From Paramecium pentaurelia (Eukaryota > Ciliophora > Oligohymenophorea > Peniculida > Parameciidae), in assembly GCA_905183005.1 (NCBI GenBank), contig CAJJDO010000088.1, positions 248,001-312,000 on the forward strand: a DNA stretch of 64,000 bases. The letters are read 5' to 3'. Under the pieces are notes generated by a model that saw only the letters and a list, made by a program, of their open reading frames with translations, was not told the DNA's origin and did no database searches. The position numbers and the translations under genes were made by a program. Below are positions 35,537 to 49,479 of the stretch, one piece after another; the first letter of the stretch is position 1; each line of letters opens with the position of its first letter.

Positions 35537-38022
35537 ATGTATTTTAGAAAAGAGAGAGTGAAACTTCATGGCAAAACTAACTTTGAATATAGATCTCTAG
35601 GTAGAAAAAGACCAGAGGATGCACCAAGATTAGAGTTTCTATCAACTGCAAGAGAATAAAAATTTGATGAAGTAATTGCTAAGCGATTAGCTGCTACTAT
35701 CTAAAATCCACTCTCTCAATCTCAAGAATTTTATAAGAGTGCTCATAAAACTATTAAACAACATCCTTAAATAAGTCGTCCTAGGTATATTTTTATTAGA
35801 TAATAAGATTTGCTCATCTTGAAGAGAAACCAAAAAGAAAACCAGTTTGGGTTGGTGATTCTTATTTAGTTTATACAGATGTTGATGGGAGAGAAGATTA
35901 AGGGACTTATCAAAATAGATCATAATCAAGTAAATGTATTTTTATATCTTAGCTACACAAAAGGTTGATCTTGCTTAAGCTAAAAGAGATGAGCATGGTT
36001 AAGCAATTTAGGAAACTTAATTAGTGGGAATGGAGGAATATGCTAAGAATACATTGGAAGGAAAAGTTGATTTAACTAAGGTAAAGGAAATTAGAAGAGC
36101 AATCAGAAGAAGATATGCAAATCGTAAGAATTTTTAGAAGATTTTTACACTTTGGGATGAAGAAGGAAAAGGAAAAGTTACTGTTAAGAACATTTATCAT
36201 ATGATTAAAAAACTAGGCTTAAATATGAATTTAGATGAAGTTCGAGTATTGGTAGCAAGTGCTGATGAAGATTATAGTGGAGATTTGAATCTAGATGAAT
36301 TCATGAATTTAATATTTAATGATAATGAGGCTTTAAATGTTGATTTGGGAAAATTAAAAACTCTAAATGGTGAATAAGAATAGTTACTATTAGAAGGAGA
36401 AGATGATTAAATATAGGATGTATTAAGAGAGAAAATGCAAGCACAGATTGAGAATAGATAATTTAATTAAATGAATTTAATATTAAAGAATAAGTTATCT
36501 TAATTGAATAATGCCTTTTAAGAATTAGATCCATCAAAATAGGGACATGTAAATTTTGAAAGATTCAGTGAAGCTATTTAGAAGTAATTTATTATATTTA
36601 TAAAAGATTATAAATATCTGAAAAGATTGTTAATGATGAAATAATTAAGAAGTTCTATGATAAATTTAAAAAGGATGAATATTAAATTGATTATAGGAAC
36701 TTTTTAAAACATTTGAAAGAATTTGAATTATAAAGTCAATATGTTTAAAAGGAAGAAAAGAAATAGAAACCAGTTATGACTATATCTTTAAATCCTTTGT
36801 AATAAGAAGAGAAAGTACATATTTTTGATTGTACAAAAATCAATTCTCATCACTTAAATAATTTAAGATAAAGAGCAACTAGAATGATTAAAGTATTATA
36901 GAGATATCTACCTGAAAAAAATTAATTTGTTGATTAGATTCTCAATCCTCTCAAAGATCAATACATAAATGCACCAGATCTCACAAATTAATTATAATCT
37001 TATCTATCAAATTGTGGAGAGAAGATTGATACTAAAGATTTAGGTGCATTACTCTCTATAATTCAATATAATAATTTATAAGTTCCAAAAGATATGGTGG
37101 GTTTTTATGTTTATGAAGAAGGAGATGATGATTTTTATGAGAGATGTTCTTAAAAGAGAAAAGGACCTGCACCATTAAATAAGGCTGTAGAATTAACTTT
37201 ACCTCCTTAAGATACTTAAAAATCTTCATTCTATGATCCAGGATTTGGATTATCATCTTTATCTAATAAATTTTCACCTGAAATGGGTCAAATGTTATAA
37301 AAAGTGGAGTAATGTATCTTTAAAGCAAGTGCTCGATAATATGACATATACAATTCATTTGATAAAGATAAGGATGGTAAATCTTAATATCAATATTAGG
37401 TTATATATCTCATGAGGATTTAAAAAAGAAACTCTAAGAGTTACATATTTTATCAAAAGATGAAGAATAATTACTTATTCATTATTTGGATCCAGAAAAG
37501 AAGGGTTCAGTTAATTTTTAAGAATTTTCATCTAAATTATATCCTGGAATGACATTGTATGATAGCAAAGGATGTGTAGGAGTAGTACCTTCTTTATATC
37601 CTGCCAAAGAAAGAAATGAAAATATGAAGACTAAATTACCATAAATAACTAGATCATTTGAGGAGACTTCATAAAGCATGTAATAATTAAAAGGGGCTAC
37701 TCGTTTTGGGGCAACCCCATAACATAAAAACACTTTTTTAAATGTTTAAAGGCCTCCATAAGATTCTGCATTATTTTTGAATGAGGATGGAAGATTTGAG
37801 AAGAATGCTCGTTTACGATATTTGAGGGAAGATCAAGAGAAAGAAAAGAATATATATGAGAATAAACTAAATCGCATAAGAAAGCATTAGAATGAAATAT
37901 AGGAGAGAATTGAGTAGAATTATTAAATGTCAATATAAAAGGATAGTGAAAAATGTAAAACAAAAGGATTAGCAGCATGGAGTTATGAATAAAGAGCTCA
38001 TATGTAAAATGATTGGAAATGA
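35537..38022 (+). CDS. EF-hand calcium-binding protein, probably axonemal or cytoskeletal
   Basis: Five exons (four 23-nt introns) give 797 residues. One EF-hand pair lies around residues 200-265 (DEEGKGKVTVKN, DEDYSGDLNLDE); a second is near residues 560-630 (DKDKDGYISHED, DPEKKGSVNFQE). The best canonical loops are the second and third. Between and after are basic, Gln-rich and helical regions, with a charged coiled-coil end (REDQEKEKNIYENKLNRIRK). Multi-EF-hand proteins of this shape are frequent in cilia, but no specific orthologue is recognised. Confidence 0.85.
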
Positions 38023-38110
38023 TAAATATATATATATATATATTCTTAATATATAAATATATTTAATTTTCAATATTATTTATATAAAAATATCAATCTA
38101 GTTTATTAAT

Positions 38111-41100
38111 TCATATTGCTGTAATAATTAATAAAAGAATAGTTGACGTAAGTATAATTTGATAAATTGGATTTGTTCCATTTGGGTCTTTATCTATTGA
38201 TTTCCCACATTTTTGGCATTTTGAAGTATCTTTATTCCAACTATATGTATAAAGACTCTTGGAGTAACATCTATTTTCTGAAAGTTAATAAGGGGGTCCT
38301 TAAATACATTAATTTTAGGAATTTTAAATACATATAGTAAATTAAGTTTCATCAAAATTAAAAATAGGAGAACAATTAAAGCTAGTGTTGCATAATATTG
38401 GATCGCATCTTGTAGTTTCAACATTATCTATTATTTCATATTTAAAACGACAAACTTTTGATTTTTTGGTACAAGCTGTATAACTTTTTTAAGCATCTTC
38501 ACATTTGGTCATTTTAGAACAACTTTTTCCATCAAAAACACAAATTCCATCAATACCATCAGAATCACATGCAATTTCTGTAGTATAATCAGCACAATTA
38601 AGTTTACTAAGACATCTAATACCATCAGAAATGCAACCAGATTTTAATTAAGAACAAGCTTCAGTTGTTTATTCAATATAATCTAAGCATTCTTTAGCAC
38701 GACATTATTTTGTACCTTATGATTTATTTAATGGGAAGGCAAATACACAAGGAGCATCAGTACCTTCATAACAAGATTCTTCCTAATACTTAGAACATTA
38801 TTATTTATTTATGCATTTATATAAATCTGTAGTACAATTTAATTAAGGATGAAATGTGGAACAATATTAATGTGTCATATTACCAATAATAGGAATATCA
38901 ATACATTCTTATAATCTACAAAATGGAATTGTTTAAGTTTCATCCCAGAAACAAGATCCATCTTTTCCAGATGTATTACAACCATATTTAGTTTTATATG
39001 AATTACAATTTCCAATTTCAATACAATTTTAACCATCAGAAGTACAATTTTCAGAGTAATATTAACAATTTTCTTTCGTACTACCTAAAATTTCATTACA
39101 ATATCGAAATATTTAACATTTTGGTTCTTAATTAATTTATTCAATAACCCATCCACAAAAACCATCAGTACCTTTATAACAACTAATAGAATTAGTATAT
39201 TCAGAGCATTTTGAGAATGAAATACAATGTTCTCCATTACTAGTACACTTATCAGAATAAATTTAGCATTCTGATGGAGTACTTTTTTTGATATCTGTAC
39301 ATTATGAAAAAGTGATACAGGTTTAGGTTAAATTCATCCATAGACATGGATTTCCTTAATAATCTTGAATACATTTAGTTTTAATATTAATATTCTCACA
39401 AGAATATTATTTATTAGTACATCCTTATCCTGCAGTTATGCATTCTGGAGATATATTTTAACAAAGAGAATCTTCATTATAACTAATAGGTGCATCTTCA
39501 CATACTTTATCTCTACAAATTTTGATTTCCCAAACACATTATTTTGAATATCCTAAGGAAACAGCATTTAAACATGTTTATTTATTTTTGTATTAATTGC
39601 AATGATTAATCTCTATACATCCATTTCCTGTAGTTGTACAATTATTATTTAAAGCATAACATTCCTCATGTTTTTTTATTAGAACACTTGCATCTTAACA
39701 AATCCAATCTCTACATGATTTTTTTAAAAAATCCCAACTGCATTTCCTATTGAAATTATTTAAACATTAAGAATATTTTGTGATTTACATACATACTTTG
39801 ATTGCATTTAAACATCCATCTATATATTAACAATCAGTTCTTTATTTACACAATTACTTTGATGATATCATTTCACAAGTATTAAAATCTATACATCCAT
39901 ATCCTGTAGTCTTACATCCAGATTTAAATTGATTACATTTATCATCTGTATCATAATTATTAGGTGCATCTATACATTACAATTATTTGCATTATTAAAC
40001 AGTTCCATCAATTCCTTTACATGGTTTATCAATAGCATCAAATAGTACACAAGTTTTGGCAGTTCCATGAAATTATGAACAATATTATTTTTTCAAACAT
40101 TAAATTCCATCACTAACACATCCTTCTAAAAATGAATTGCATTCAATATCATTGGTACCTCTTGACATATGAATACACTCTCTATTTATACATCTAGAAT
40201 CACTAGGAGCATCATTAATATTCCAACATGGTTTAGTACCTTTTTCTCCTTTGAATTTACTACATTAAGCCTTGGTTCCAAAATAACTAGAACATGGTTC
40301 AATATCATCTATACATCCAATTCCTCTGGTTACACATCCTGGCATAAAAGTATTACATTCTGAATCAATAATAGCTTTGGAATTATCAGAACATTATCTA
40401 TCTCTACATATTTAAATATCAACTATACTATCTGAATAACATAATCTTCCATTTCCTTTAAATTTAGAACATAATTCACGATTACCAATATAACTATAAC
40501 AAGGTTCTAAGGAAGATATACAACCTTAGCCATTAGTTACACAACCTTCCATAAATGAATTACATTGAATATCTGTAGTAGATTATTAATCATGAAAACA
40601 TTCTCTAATTGAACATTTTGTAATAGAAACTTATCCTCTACATTTATTTCCATTACCTACAAATTTCAAACAACTAGATTAAGTGCCTCTATATTGATTA
40701 CATTTTTATGTTGGTTCAATACATCCTTTACCATTTGTTTTGCATCCTTTTAAAAATTGATCACATTAAAGATCATTTTAAGCTGTCTAATTATCTGAAC
40801 ATCTTCTAGCTCTACAAACCATATTTGTATTATAATTATCTTAGAAACAACTTTCACCACTTAAAGTAGTCACTTATAAACATTATTCACTGTTATATCC
40901 AATATATTATGAACATTCATTATGAATATTTACACATTTAATTCCATCATATGTACAACTTGGTATATATTTATTATCAACAGTTTTGCCTAGATATTAT
41001 TAACATATATCTAAATTATAATGATTTTATTTATTAGAACATTCTTTTAATATACAATTTCTATCCATTCCTTAAATATTTCTGATATCATACCAACATT

Positions 41101-44100
41101 ACTTATTGTTTGCATCAGTCAATCCAGAACATATTTAATTAGATCCTATATAATCATTACAATTTGCCCTTGCTTAAATACATTTTGTACCATTATATCT
41201 ACATGTATTCAAATGCTTTTAACAATTTTCTACTGAAGCATCTTTAATAAAATCATCACATGATGCATCAATACAAATAGTACTTTAACCTTAATACCAA
41301 CAAGATTAATTTGTTTTTGTTGTGACAGTTGTACAAGCTTCTGAAGAAAATCCAATATATTGAATACAAGTATCTTTTACATCTTAACATTTCTTACCAT
41401 AATATCTACAAGTACTCAAATGATTAACACATTCTTCTGCAGAAAATGATGGCAAATTATCTGAACAAGTACGATTTACACAACTAGAACTTTAATCTTT
41501 AAACCAACATTTTTCACCTTTCTTATTTGTTACTTCCCTACAACCACTCATTGTAAAATTAATATAACCACTACATTCTTCTTATTCATCAACACATTTA
41601 TTATCACCATCAAATCTACATGTCTTTAAATGATTTCTACAATTCTAATCAGAAGGAGCTTCAACACTATCACTACATTATCTATTTTAACAAGGATTAT
41701 TATTATCTTCCTATTTCCAACAATCAGATAAAAATCTACATTCACTTATATTTAATGTTTTATAATCAGTACAATTTATCTATTTCTTAGTACATTTCAT
41801 TCCAGTATAAATACAACTAGAATCATGTGCTTAACAAATTTCATTTGAATATTCTGGTAATTCTTCTAAACATGTTCTTTCTTTACATTTTCCATTTCCA
41901 TCAAACCAACATCTCTTTCCTTCACTATTTATTGCATCTTTACATCCTTTCTCAGTAAAACCATTATATGTAGAACAACTAATTTATAATTCTTCACATT
42001 TATCAAATCCATTAAAAATACAATTCTTTCTATAAGATGTACAATCCTATTATGAATGAACATTTGTAGCATCATTACATTTACGATCAGTACATTATGA
42101 ATTGACATTACTATATGTACAAAAATTGCCATCCAAATTAACTAGAATTTAACATGCTTCTTATGAGTATCCATAATATTATTCACAATTAGTTTTCTCA
42201 ATACAATTTCCACCATCAAAAGCACAATGAGATAAATATTCTTCACATTCTTATAAAGATAAAGGATTCTATACATCTGAACATTTACGATCCTCACAAT
42301 AATCTAATCTTACACATTATAATCCATTTCCTCTATATTTTGAACATGTATCTTCATCTCCCATATAAGTATCACAAGTTAATTATGAATCTTAACATCC
42401 CTTCTTATTAAATACACAACCAGATAAAAATCTATCACATTCATAATCATCTTATGCATCAACATTATGACTACATTATTTATCTACACATTGACTTGGA
42501 TATCCTTAATCATACCAACATTACTTTCCATTTCCAATAAATTTAGAACATTCATCTATTGTACTTCCAACATATTATGTACATGGAGCAGTTGATTATA
42601 TACATCCCTTTCCTTTATTAACACATCCAGATTTAAATTAATTACATTCATAATCTTCTAATGCTGTCTAATTATCATAGCATTCTAATGATCTGCATTT
42701 CCCTGTTTCTCCTAGATTTTATGAACATCTATTATTCAAAGAATAACATTCTTAAGAATTTCCATAGAATTCTTAACATTCTGCATTTTCATTTACACAT
42801 CCATATCTTCCTGTAAATCTACATCCTTCTAAAGTATTATCACAATCTTTTTAATTTTAAGCAGATAAATTATCTTAACATTTTTTTGAACGACATTTTT
42901 AATTTGCTGAATCATAAAGACATGGAATTTTACCATTACTACCCTTATAATAAGTACATGTATCTTCATCCCCAAAATATTCTTCACATGGAGCAGATAC
43001 ATCCACACATCCCTAACCATTAGTAATACAATTAGAAAGAAACTATTTACAATCATCATTAGTTCTATATTCCTAACCAGCCTGTATACATTATTTTTCA
43101 ACACACATTTAACCATCCCAAAAACATTCAACATTTGATGAATGTCTAAGACATAAACCCTTTGTTTAGAAATATTTACATTCATTAGTCACACATGATT
43201 CTGTCCATTAACATTTATCATTTGCTAAACAAGTTATCTTTTATATCGTATTTGGACAAGTATCAGCCATAACACATTTAGTTCCATCTGTCAAACAAAA
43301 AGATTAAACACTTTTACATTCTTCCATTGTTTTTAAATTAGCATTCTCACAATTATTTACTTTACAATATCCATTTTCACCTACTGTACATTTTCCCTCT
43401 ATTCCTATATACTTATTACATTTTTCAGCTTCCCCTTTATATTTATTACAACTTATCAAAAATGATGTACATTCAATACCATTAGTAATACAATTATATT
43501 AATATTATCCACATTCACTATCAGTTGAAAATTGACCATCAGAACATATCCTAGCCTTACATTATTGTTACTCCTCTGGATTAGAACCTGTACATCTTCC
43601 ATCTGCTCCTATTCTTTTATCACATTCAGATTTAATTCCAGTATAAGAATTACAATTTAATAGAATAGTAATACAACCTATTCCTGTGGTTTTACATTTA
43701 GAAGAATATGATTTACACTCTTCATCTGTAGAATATTATTTTGGTGCATTTTCACATTTCCTAGCTTAACATTTACCCTTCAATCCTTCTTCACATTTCC
43801 CACTACTTCCTATATATCTTAAACACTATTCACTATCACCTGTATAAGTAGTACATGATTTCAATGCTTAATCTGTACATCCAATACCTGTTGTTCTGCA
43901 TCCATCTCTAAATGATTTACATTAATGATCTGTATAATATGTCAATGGAGCATTAGCACAATCCTTATATTAACATTTATCATTTTTTGATTCACATAAT
44001 CCATCACTTCCAATCATACCATCACAATTTTTATCATAATAATAACAATTCCTTCTTTCAGTTACACATCCTTTCCCACTTGTGACACATCCTTCAATAA

Positions 44101-44626
44101 AAGAATTACATGCCTCATCAGTAATCATAGACTCTGGAGCTTCATCACATTTTTAATCTCTACAAACATTGTTTTCCCAAATACATTTCTTTGATCCAGA
44201 TGAACTTATTACAGTGCTACACAATTATTCATTTTAATTTTTAAAACATTCCCTTGGTATTATGCATTATGTTCCATCACTTGTACATTATGTACTAACT
44301 AATTAACATTCATTATGAGTAGTATAAATAAAGCTAGTGCACCCACTAAAATGAATACAATTTTTATTATAGTATGCACAACCTCTTCTGTTAATACAAG
44401 CCTCTTATATTAATTTTTTGCAATACAAACTCTCTGGTTCAGTCGAAATTGGTTAACTTTCCTCTTTCTCTTTACAAATATCTTCGGACCATTAACATTT
44501 ATCATTTTATTTACACTCATTTTACAATTGTAAATCTGAACATTCACAGACATCATTTTTATCTATTTGACAGTGAATTGATAACAAGAAACTCAATAGA
44601 AATAAATGATAGAAACTAATATTCAT
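38111..44626 (-). CDS. giant cysteine-rich surface-antigen-like protein
   Basis: One uninterrupted ciliate-code frame of 2171 residues. It starts with a signal peptide (MNISFYHLFLLSFLLSIHC) and ends in a hydrophobic tail without charged residues (IILTSTILLLIITAI), typical of GPI attachment. The whole middle is Cys repeats: units of about 60-70 residues with a Cys every 8-12 positions, such as CEEYLSHCAFDGGNC, CRTTGIGC and CKTTGIGC. This matches the Paramecium surface-antigen (immobilisation antigen) domain family. Such proteins coat the cell and are expressed one at a time. The repeats here are diverged rather than identical, so this may be an antigen relative rather than a serotype gene. Confidence 0.88.
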
Positions 44627-46251
44627 TAAATTTAAGTTAATATTTATTAAACCAAGAATTTTTTAATTTGAGTGTCCAAGAATATAATACTCTTTCATTT
44701 AACAACTATATTAAGTAATATCATTAAATTATTTAACTTATTCTTTCTATAATGGTCAACTTACTTTATTTTTTTTGTAAATTTAGAATAGTATAAATTA
44801 ATTAAACTTAAATATTATTACATATAAAACAAAATAAGATTTTAAATAATATATAAACAATTTATTTTTATTTGAATCTTTTAAAGAAAAATATGAATTA
44901 TAATTTTTATTTTGAATAATTAACAACATGTATTTATTTTTATAATATTTACTCTTTTTATGTGATACAAAAATACATTATGAAAAATCTATTTTGATAT
45001 ATATTATTATCCAAATATTATAGTCTAACATAGTTAAATATATATATTAAAGGATTTTTAACTATTCTAACTTGGACTCAACATAAAACATTTTTCAAAT
45101 CTAAATATAATTCAATCTCTAATCCATGTGAGACTAAAAATATTTTATTTCCACTGAAAAAAACTTTGATTTCTTTCTTCCTTGCATTATTTTCAGATTC
45201 CATTAAATTTATTCTAATAAACTTACTTAAATCAATTAGTTAATTCTCAGATATTGATAGTATACTTATGCTAATATTCTATTAGAATCATGAAATTTTA
45301 ATGGGATCAAATTTAATTAAATTATTTAAAAAAATATCATTTCATTCTGACAGGTAAGTTTAAAGAGTTTGATTAAGAGAGTTAAATTATAAAAAGATTT
45401 AAGATCAGGAAGAAGATAGTAAAACCAAAGAGAATATCATTTAATTTTAGAAATACAGAACATCTTTAAATTTTCTTCTTTTTATTTTTAAATTCCTTGT
45501 ATTTAGCAATCTACTTAATATTATAACTATTTTAAATTTTCTTTTATCATAAAAGATCATTATTAAACTATTGGTTTCTAATAATAATATTAATTCATTA
45601 CCCAAATGATGATAGTAATTAAAAATAAAGATTCATTCCATTATATCTTAGATGATCTATCATCAAAAATTTCACTAAAATTAAATAGTGAATTCAAAAT
45701 GTGTTATTAAAACAAGGTTAATGATGGTTAAAATAAAAAGATGAATAATAAAAAATAATTATTTTTAATTTATAGACTTTAACCATTTTCTTAACTAATT
45801 AAATAGTTATGATTTATAACTTTCTTTCTTTCCTTACTTATATTACATCTTATTATATTATAGATTAACATATGATTGTTATAATCTCAAGATAGCTGAT
45901 TAACTAATGTTTGTATCAATATTAAATTGAAGATTTCCAAAAAAATAGAATATAATCTTAGAAAATTTACATGCTATTCTTTAATTTTTCCATTATTATT
46001 TTATTTTCTGTTGTTGCAGTAGTTTTTGAATGATTTTCAATCTTTTAAATTACTTGATCAATGAATAAATTAAATTAACTTATATTATTTTATAATTGAT
46101 GAAGTGAATAATAATTTATTGATTAAGTAATTTCAAAGATTAAGTTTAAACAATGATTTAGATATATAAATAATGTATTTCTTTAAGAATTATTAAAATT
46201 CATGTTTAAGAAATGTAATTGTATTATATATTAATAAATTCCCAAAATATT
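44627..46251. other. 1.6-kb AT-rich gap, longest in the window
   Basis: It separates the surface-antigen-like gene (minus) from the CDK gene (plus) and should hold both promoters. Mostly A/T with many TGA. A minus-strand remnant is listed separately. A plus-strand frame open from about 45360 to 45650 has two hydrophobic stretches, but it cannot be told from chance. A long upstream region is in keeping with a regulated antigen gene, though no element is recognisable. Confidence 0.4.
45078..45203 (-). pseudogene. possible gene remnant
   Basis: The minus strand reads MESENNARKKEIKVFFSGNK from ATG 45203 to TGA 45078 (41 residues). The frame is open upstream to about 45285 with protein-like residues (LSISENQLIDLSKFIRINL). 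No start with usual context, no intron linking to another exon and no family were found. It looks like the 3' end of a decayed gene, but chance remains possible. Confidence 0.3.
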
Positions 46252-47490
46252 ATGTTGGGAAATTTGGGTGTATAAATATGCAGAACAACAACTAGTCAGT
46301 TGCCTGCATAAGATCTAGGCGAGACCTACATTATTTAACGGCCTGTAGGATAAGGAAAATATGGGTGATTTAATTCTCTATTAAGTAGATAGGTCTTTAA
46401 GGCTTAAAACAAATTGAATAAGTAAATTGTTGCCTTAAAAAAAATAAAATAAGAGAAAGAAGCCAATGGAGTAAAATGTGTTTAAGTAATTAGTTTCCAC
46501 GTACTGCAATGAGAGAAATTCATTTACTTTCATCAATCAAACATGAAAATATTGTGAGTTTTCAAGAAGTTGTCATATAATCTAGTAAGGAAAAAGCAGT
46601 AATTATGGTAGAGAGCACTTATTTAGTCCTGGAATACATGGATACAGACTTACATAATCTTTTGTAGAGACGAATAGGTTTTAGTTTAGATTAAGTTCGA
46701 TATTTGATGTATTAAATACTTGAAGCTCTTTCTTATTTGCATTCTAGGAATATATACCATCGAGATTTGAAGCGTATCCACAACTATATTTTAAAGCTAA
46801 TAACATATTATACAATGGCAAGGGATAAGTAAAGATCTGCGATTTTGGAATGGCCAATGAATATTCAAAAAAGAGACCATAAACTAAGCGAATATTGGTA
46901 CCCCAATATAGAGCTCCTGAAATCTATCTAGGCGGTGTATTTTGCTTCGTATTTAACAAGAATAGCAATATGATTGTTCGGTTGATGTGTGGTCAGCTGG
47001 CATCCTCTTTCTTGAGTTAATTGTAAAACAAAGTCCCTTTATGTTGGCAAAATCTGAATCTCAATGTTTTTAAAAAATAATTGATCTTTGTGGAACTCCT
47101 ACAGAAGGTTTGAATTTTATTTTTTCTTTTATGGTGATTGGTCAGATGTGAGTTCACTTCCACATTACCATGAATTAATAAATGAACCAAAGGAAAGAAC
47201 ATTACGAAAGTACTTGCACGCTTATTCAAATTCCATGCCTTAACTAATTGATCTTATAGATAGAATGCTGACTCTGAATCCAGCAAAGAGAATTACTGCC
47301 AAAGAAGCATTGAAACACTAATACTTCCAAGCAAGAATCTTTATAATGTGATTTATTATATCCTTAAGGCAGGATGCCCATAATAGAATAGGATGCATAG
47401 ACACCAAAAGATCCTCCAATTCAAAAGAAGGTTAAATAGGAGCAACATAAACCTTTATTACAGGGTATCAAAATTAATAAATGTATGTGA
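46252..47490 (+). CDS. cyclin-dependent kinase (CDK9/12-like group)
   Basis: Seven exons splice to 363 residues. Motifs: VGQGKYGQVFKAQNK, VALKKIKQEKEANG, the cyclin-binding helix FPRTAMREIHLLS (PSTAIRE position), HRDLKPNNILYN, KICDFGMANE, QYRAPEIYLGG and VDVWSAGILFLELI. The GFPxTAxREI context recalls the transcriptional CDKs (CDK9/CDK12). One junction is odd: 47108-47133 must be removed to restore the frame, but that 26-nt segment starts GT and ends TG, not AG. Otherwise introns are canonical (23-26 nt). Confidence 0.88.
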
Positions 47491-47655
47491 TTATATATAT
47501 TATATCTATATAAATATTAAGTTAATTAAGAATGTTGTTATTTAATTATTATAATTTATTATTAGATAATTTCTAAGTTTAGATCAGGTCATTTTAGATT
47601 TATAATAATAATATAAATTAATTCATATTAAATTATAAAATATATATATATATTA

Positions 47656-49280
47656 TCAATAATTTTCTTCATCATCTTTATAATCAGGAAAATCATCCAC
47701 ATTTGCATACTGAAATTCTTCAATATTTTCAATTATTTTTGGTACTACTTAACAATAAACATTTTAAATTAATAAGAAGATATTTTCATCAAAATCATTG
47801 ATAGGTGAAATAAATTCTATGGTTATTCTATCATCATGACATTTAGATTCTAAACTAGTTTAAGGTGAACTTGATTCTCTTTTATTTTGATTTTACGATA
47901 TTTTAAATAATTTTGGATCTATTACAATATATTTAGTTGAATAATTATTTGTATAGCTTTTAAATTCATCCTCTTTGAATCTATTAGTATCAAATCCACT
48001 TGGATATTTATTGATATTTTTTAATTAATAATCATTTAATTTAGATTCAAAAGTGATAGACTTTTAAACCACCTTTTGATAAGTACTAAATTTTTGACCT
48101 ATTATTGGAAATATTAAATAGTATTTATACCTATATTTTCTTCGTTTTAATAATCTTTTTAACTAATAGTATTTCTCATTACTTAAACTTGATTGAATAT
48201 TAATTCATCATCAATTAAATCAGCTTAAATTTACATTTCTTAAGATAATTCATTTAAATTCTAAGATTCCTCAGCAATTTTAATAAATTTATCTATAGTT
48301 TCTTTTATTCTCGAATCAATTCTAGCTATCTCACTTATATTGATATCAGAAAATCCTTTAATATAAAGTCTTGTATTAATGAAGTTTACTAGAACTTTGT
48401 TATTTTTAAGAAAATTATTATATATATCTTTAAATAGTTTGGCCTCATTAATTGTCATTTTGATTAATTTATCAATCAGAATGACAATTATAATGTGAGA
48501 ATTATAATACAAATTTAGTAGTGTAAATAATAACAATTAATAGACATATTAATTTAATGTATATTTTAATAACCCATACTTATCATGAATAGATATCTTA
48601 TAATATTAGATATGAATCTTACATCAATTATTTAATCGAATAATAGTTATCCTCTATTAAATTCTTCAAGAATATTTTCAGCTGATTATTATTTAAAATA
48701 ATTCTTCTTTTCCTCTTTTGGAATATTGAAACTTGAATTTTTGATTGAATAAAGGGCAGCTTTCCTTTTCAAATAGATATAATAATTTCTAACAAAGTAA
48801 TCCATTGATAGACTTTCTAATTTTTTAATAAAAGCGTTACTATATTTTAGATCTTGTTCAACATAATTTTCTACATAACTTATATTCATATTTGCTATTT
48901 CTGTAACCAAAAACCTATTCTCAACACATCTGTCTAGGATTATTAAATTTTTAATGATATAATTCCAATAGATTTTAGATTCTGATGATTCTAATTTTGT
49001 TAAGATTGTTTTTATTCCAATTTATTGACTAGTATCAGGATCTTTACCTGAGAGTGTAAGCATAATTGCTAGTCATATTTTAAAAAATACCTTGAATGTC
49101 ACTTTCATTTGGATAATAATAGTCACCTTTATAGGTAGCTGACAATCTAGCTTTTTCAAATGTTGAATTACCTCCAAACTATACTATATTACGAACAAAA
49201 TTAGTAATCATTTTATAAATGAAATAATTTGGAATAAATTTTTTAATACTCATTACTCTAATCAATCCATCATTCTCCAT
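47656..49280 (-). CDS. ANTH-domain endocytic adaptor (AP180/CALM-like)
   Basis: Four exons (introns 22, 26, 32 nt) give 514 residues. The N-terminal 280 residues form an ANTH domain: FEKARLSATYKGDYYYPNES, DIQAIMLTLSGKDP, YWNYIIKNLIILDRCVENRF, FVRNYYIYLKRKAALYS and NSHIIIVILIDKLIKMTINE. ANTH domains bind PI(4,5)P2 and clathrin-coat parts. The C-terminal 230 residues are acidic and disordered, ending DYKDDEENY, as expected for an adaptor tail. The ATG at 49280 is the first without an in-frame TGA after it. An upstream extension to 49435 is in frame but contains two TGA. Confidence 0.88.
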
Positions 49281-49479
49281 CTATCAGAATTTACTACTTT
49301 CAATTAGTATCTGTATAATGCTATTTAATCAATACTTACATTATCATCAATATTTCAACATTCAAAAATTAGCTCATTTAATGTTATATTTAAAATGGAT
49401 AGCTATATATGCTTAACTATCTCAAAGTTGTACATAATAGTAAATATGTGCTTAACTTATTTTACTCACTGAACTTGAC

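Noticed and set aside
45360..45650. Plus-strand frame with two hydrophobic stretches as a membrane protein gene
   Set aside because: No start, no family match and an AT-driven Phe/Leu/Ile composition; not distinguishable from noncoding DNA.
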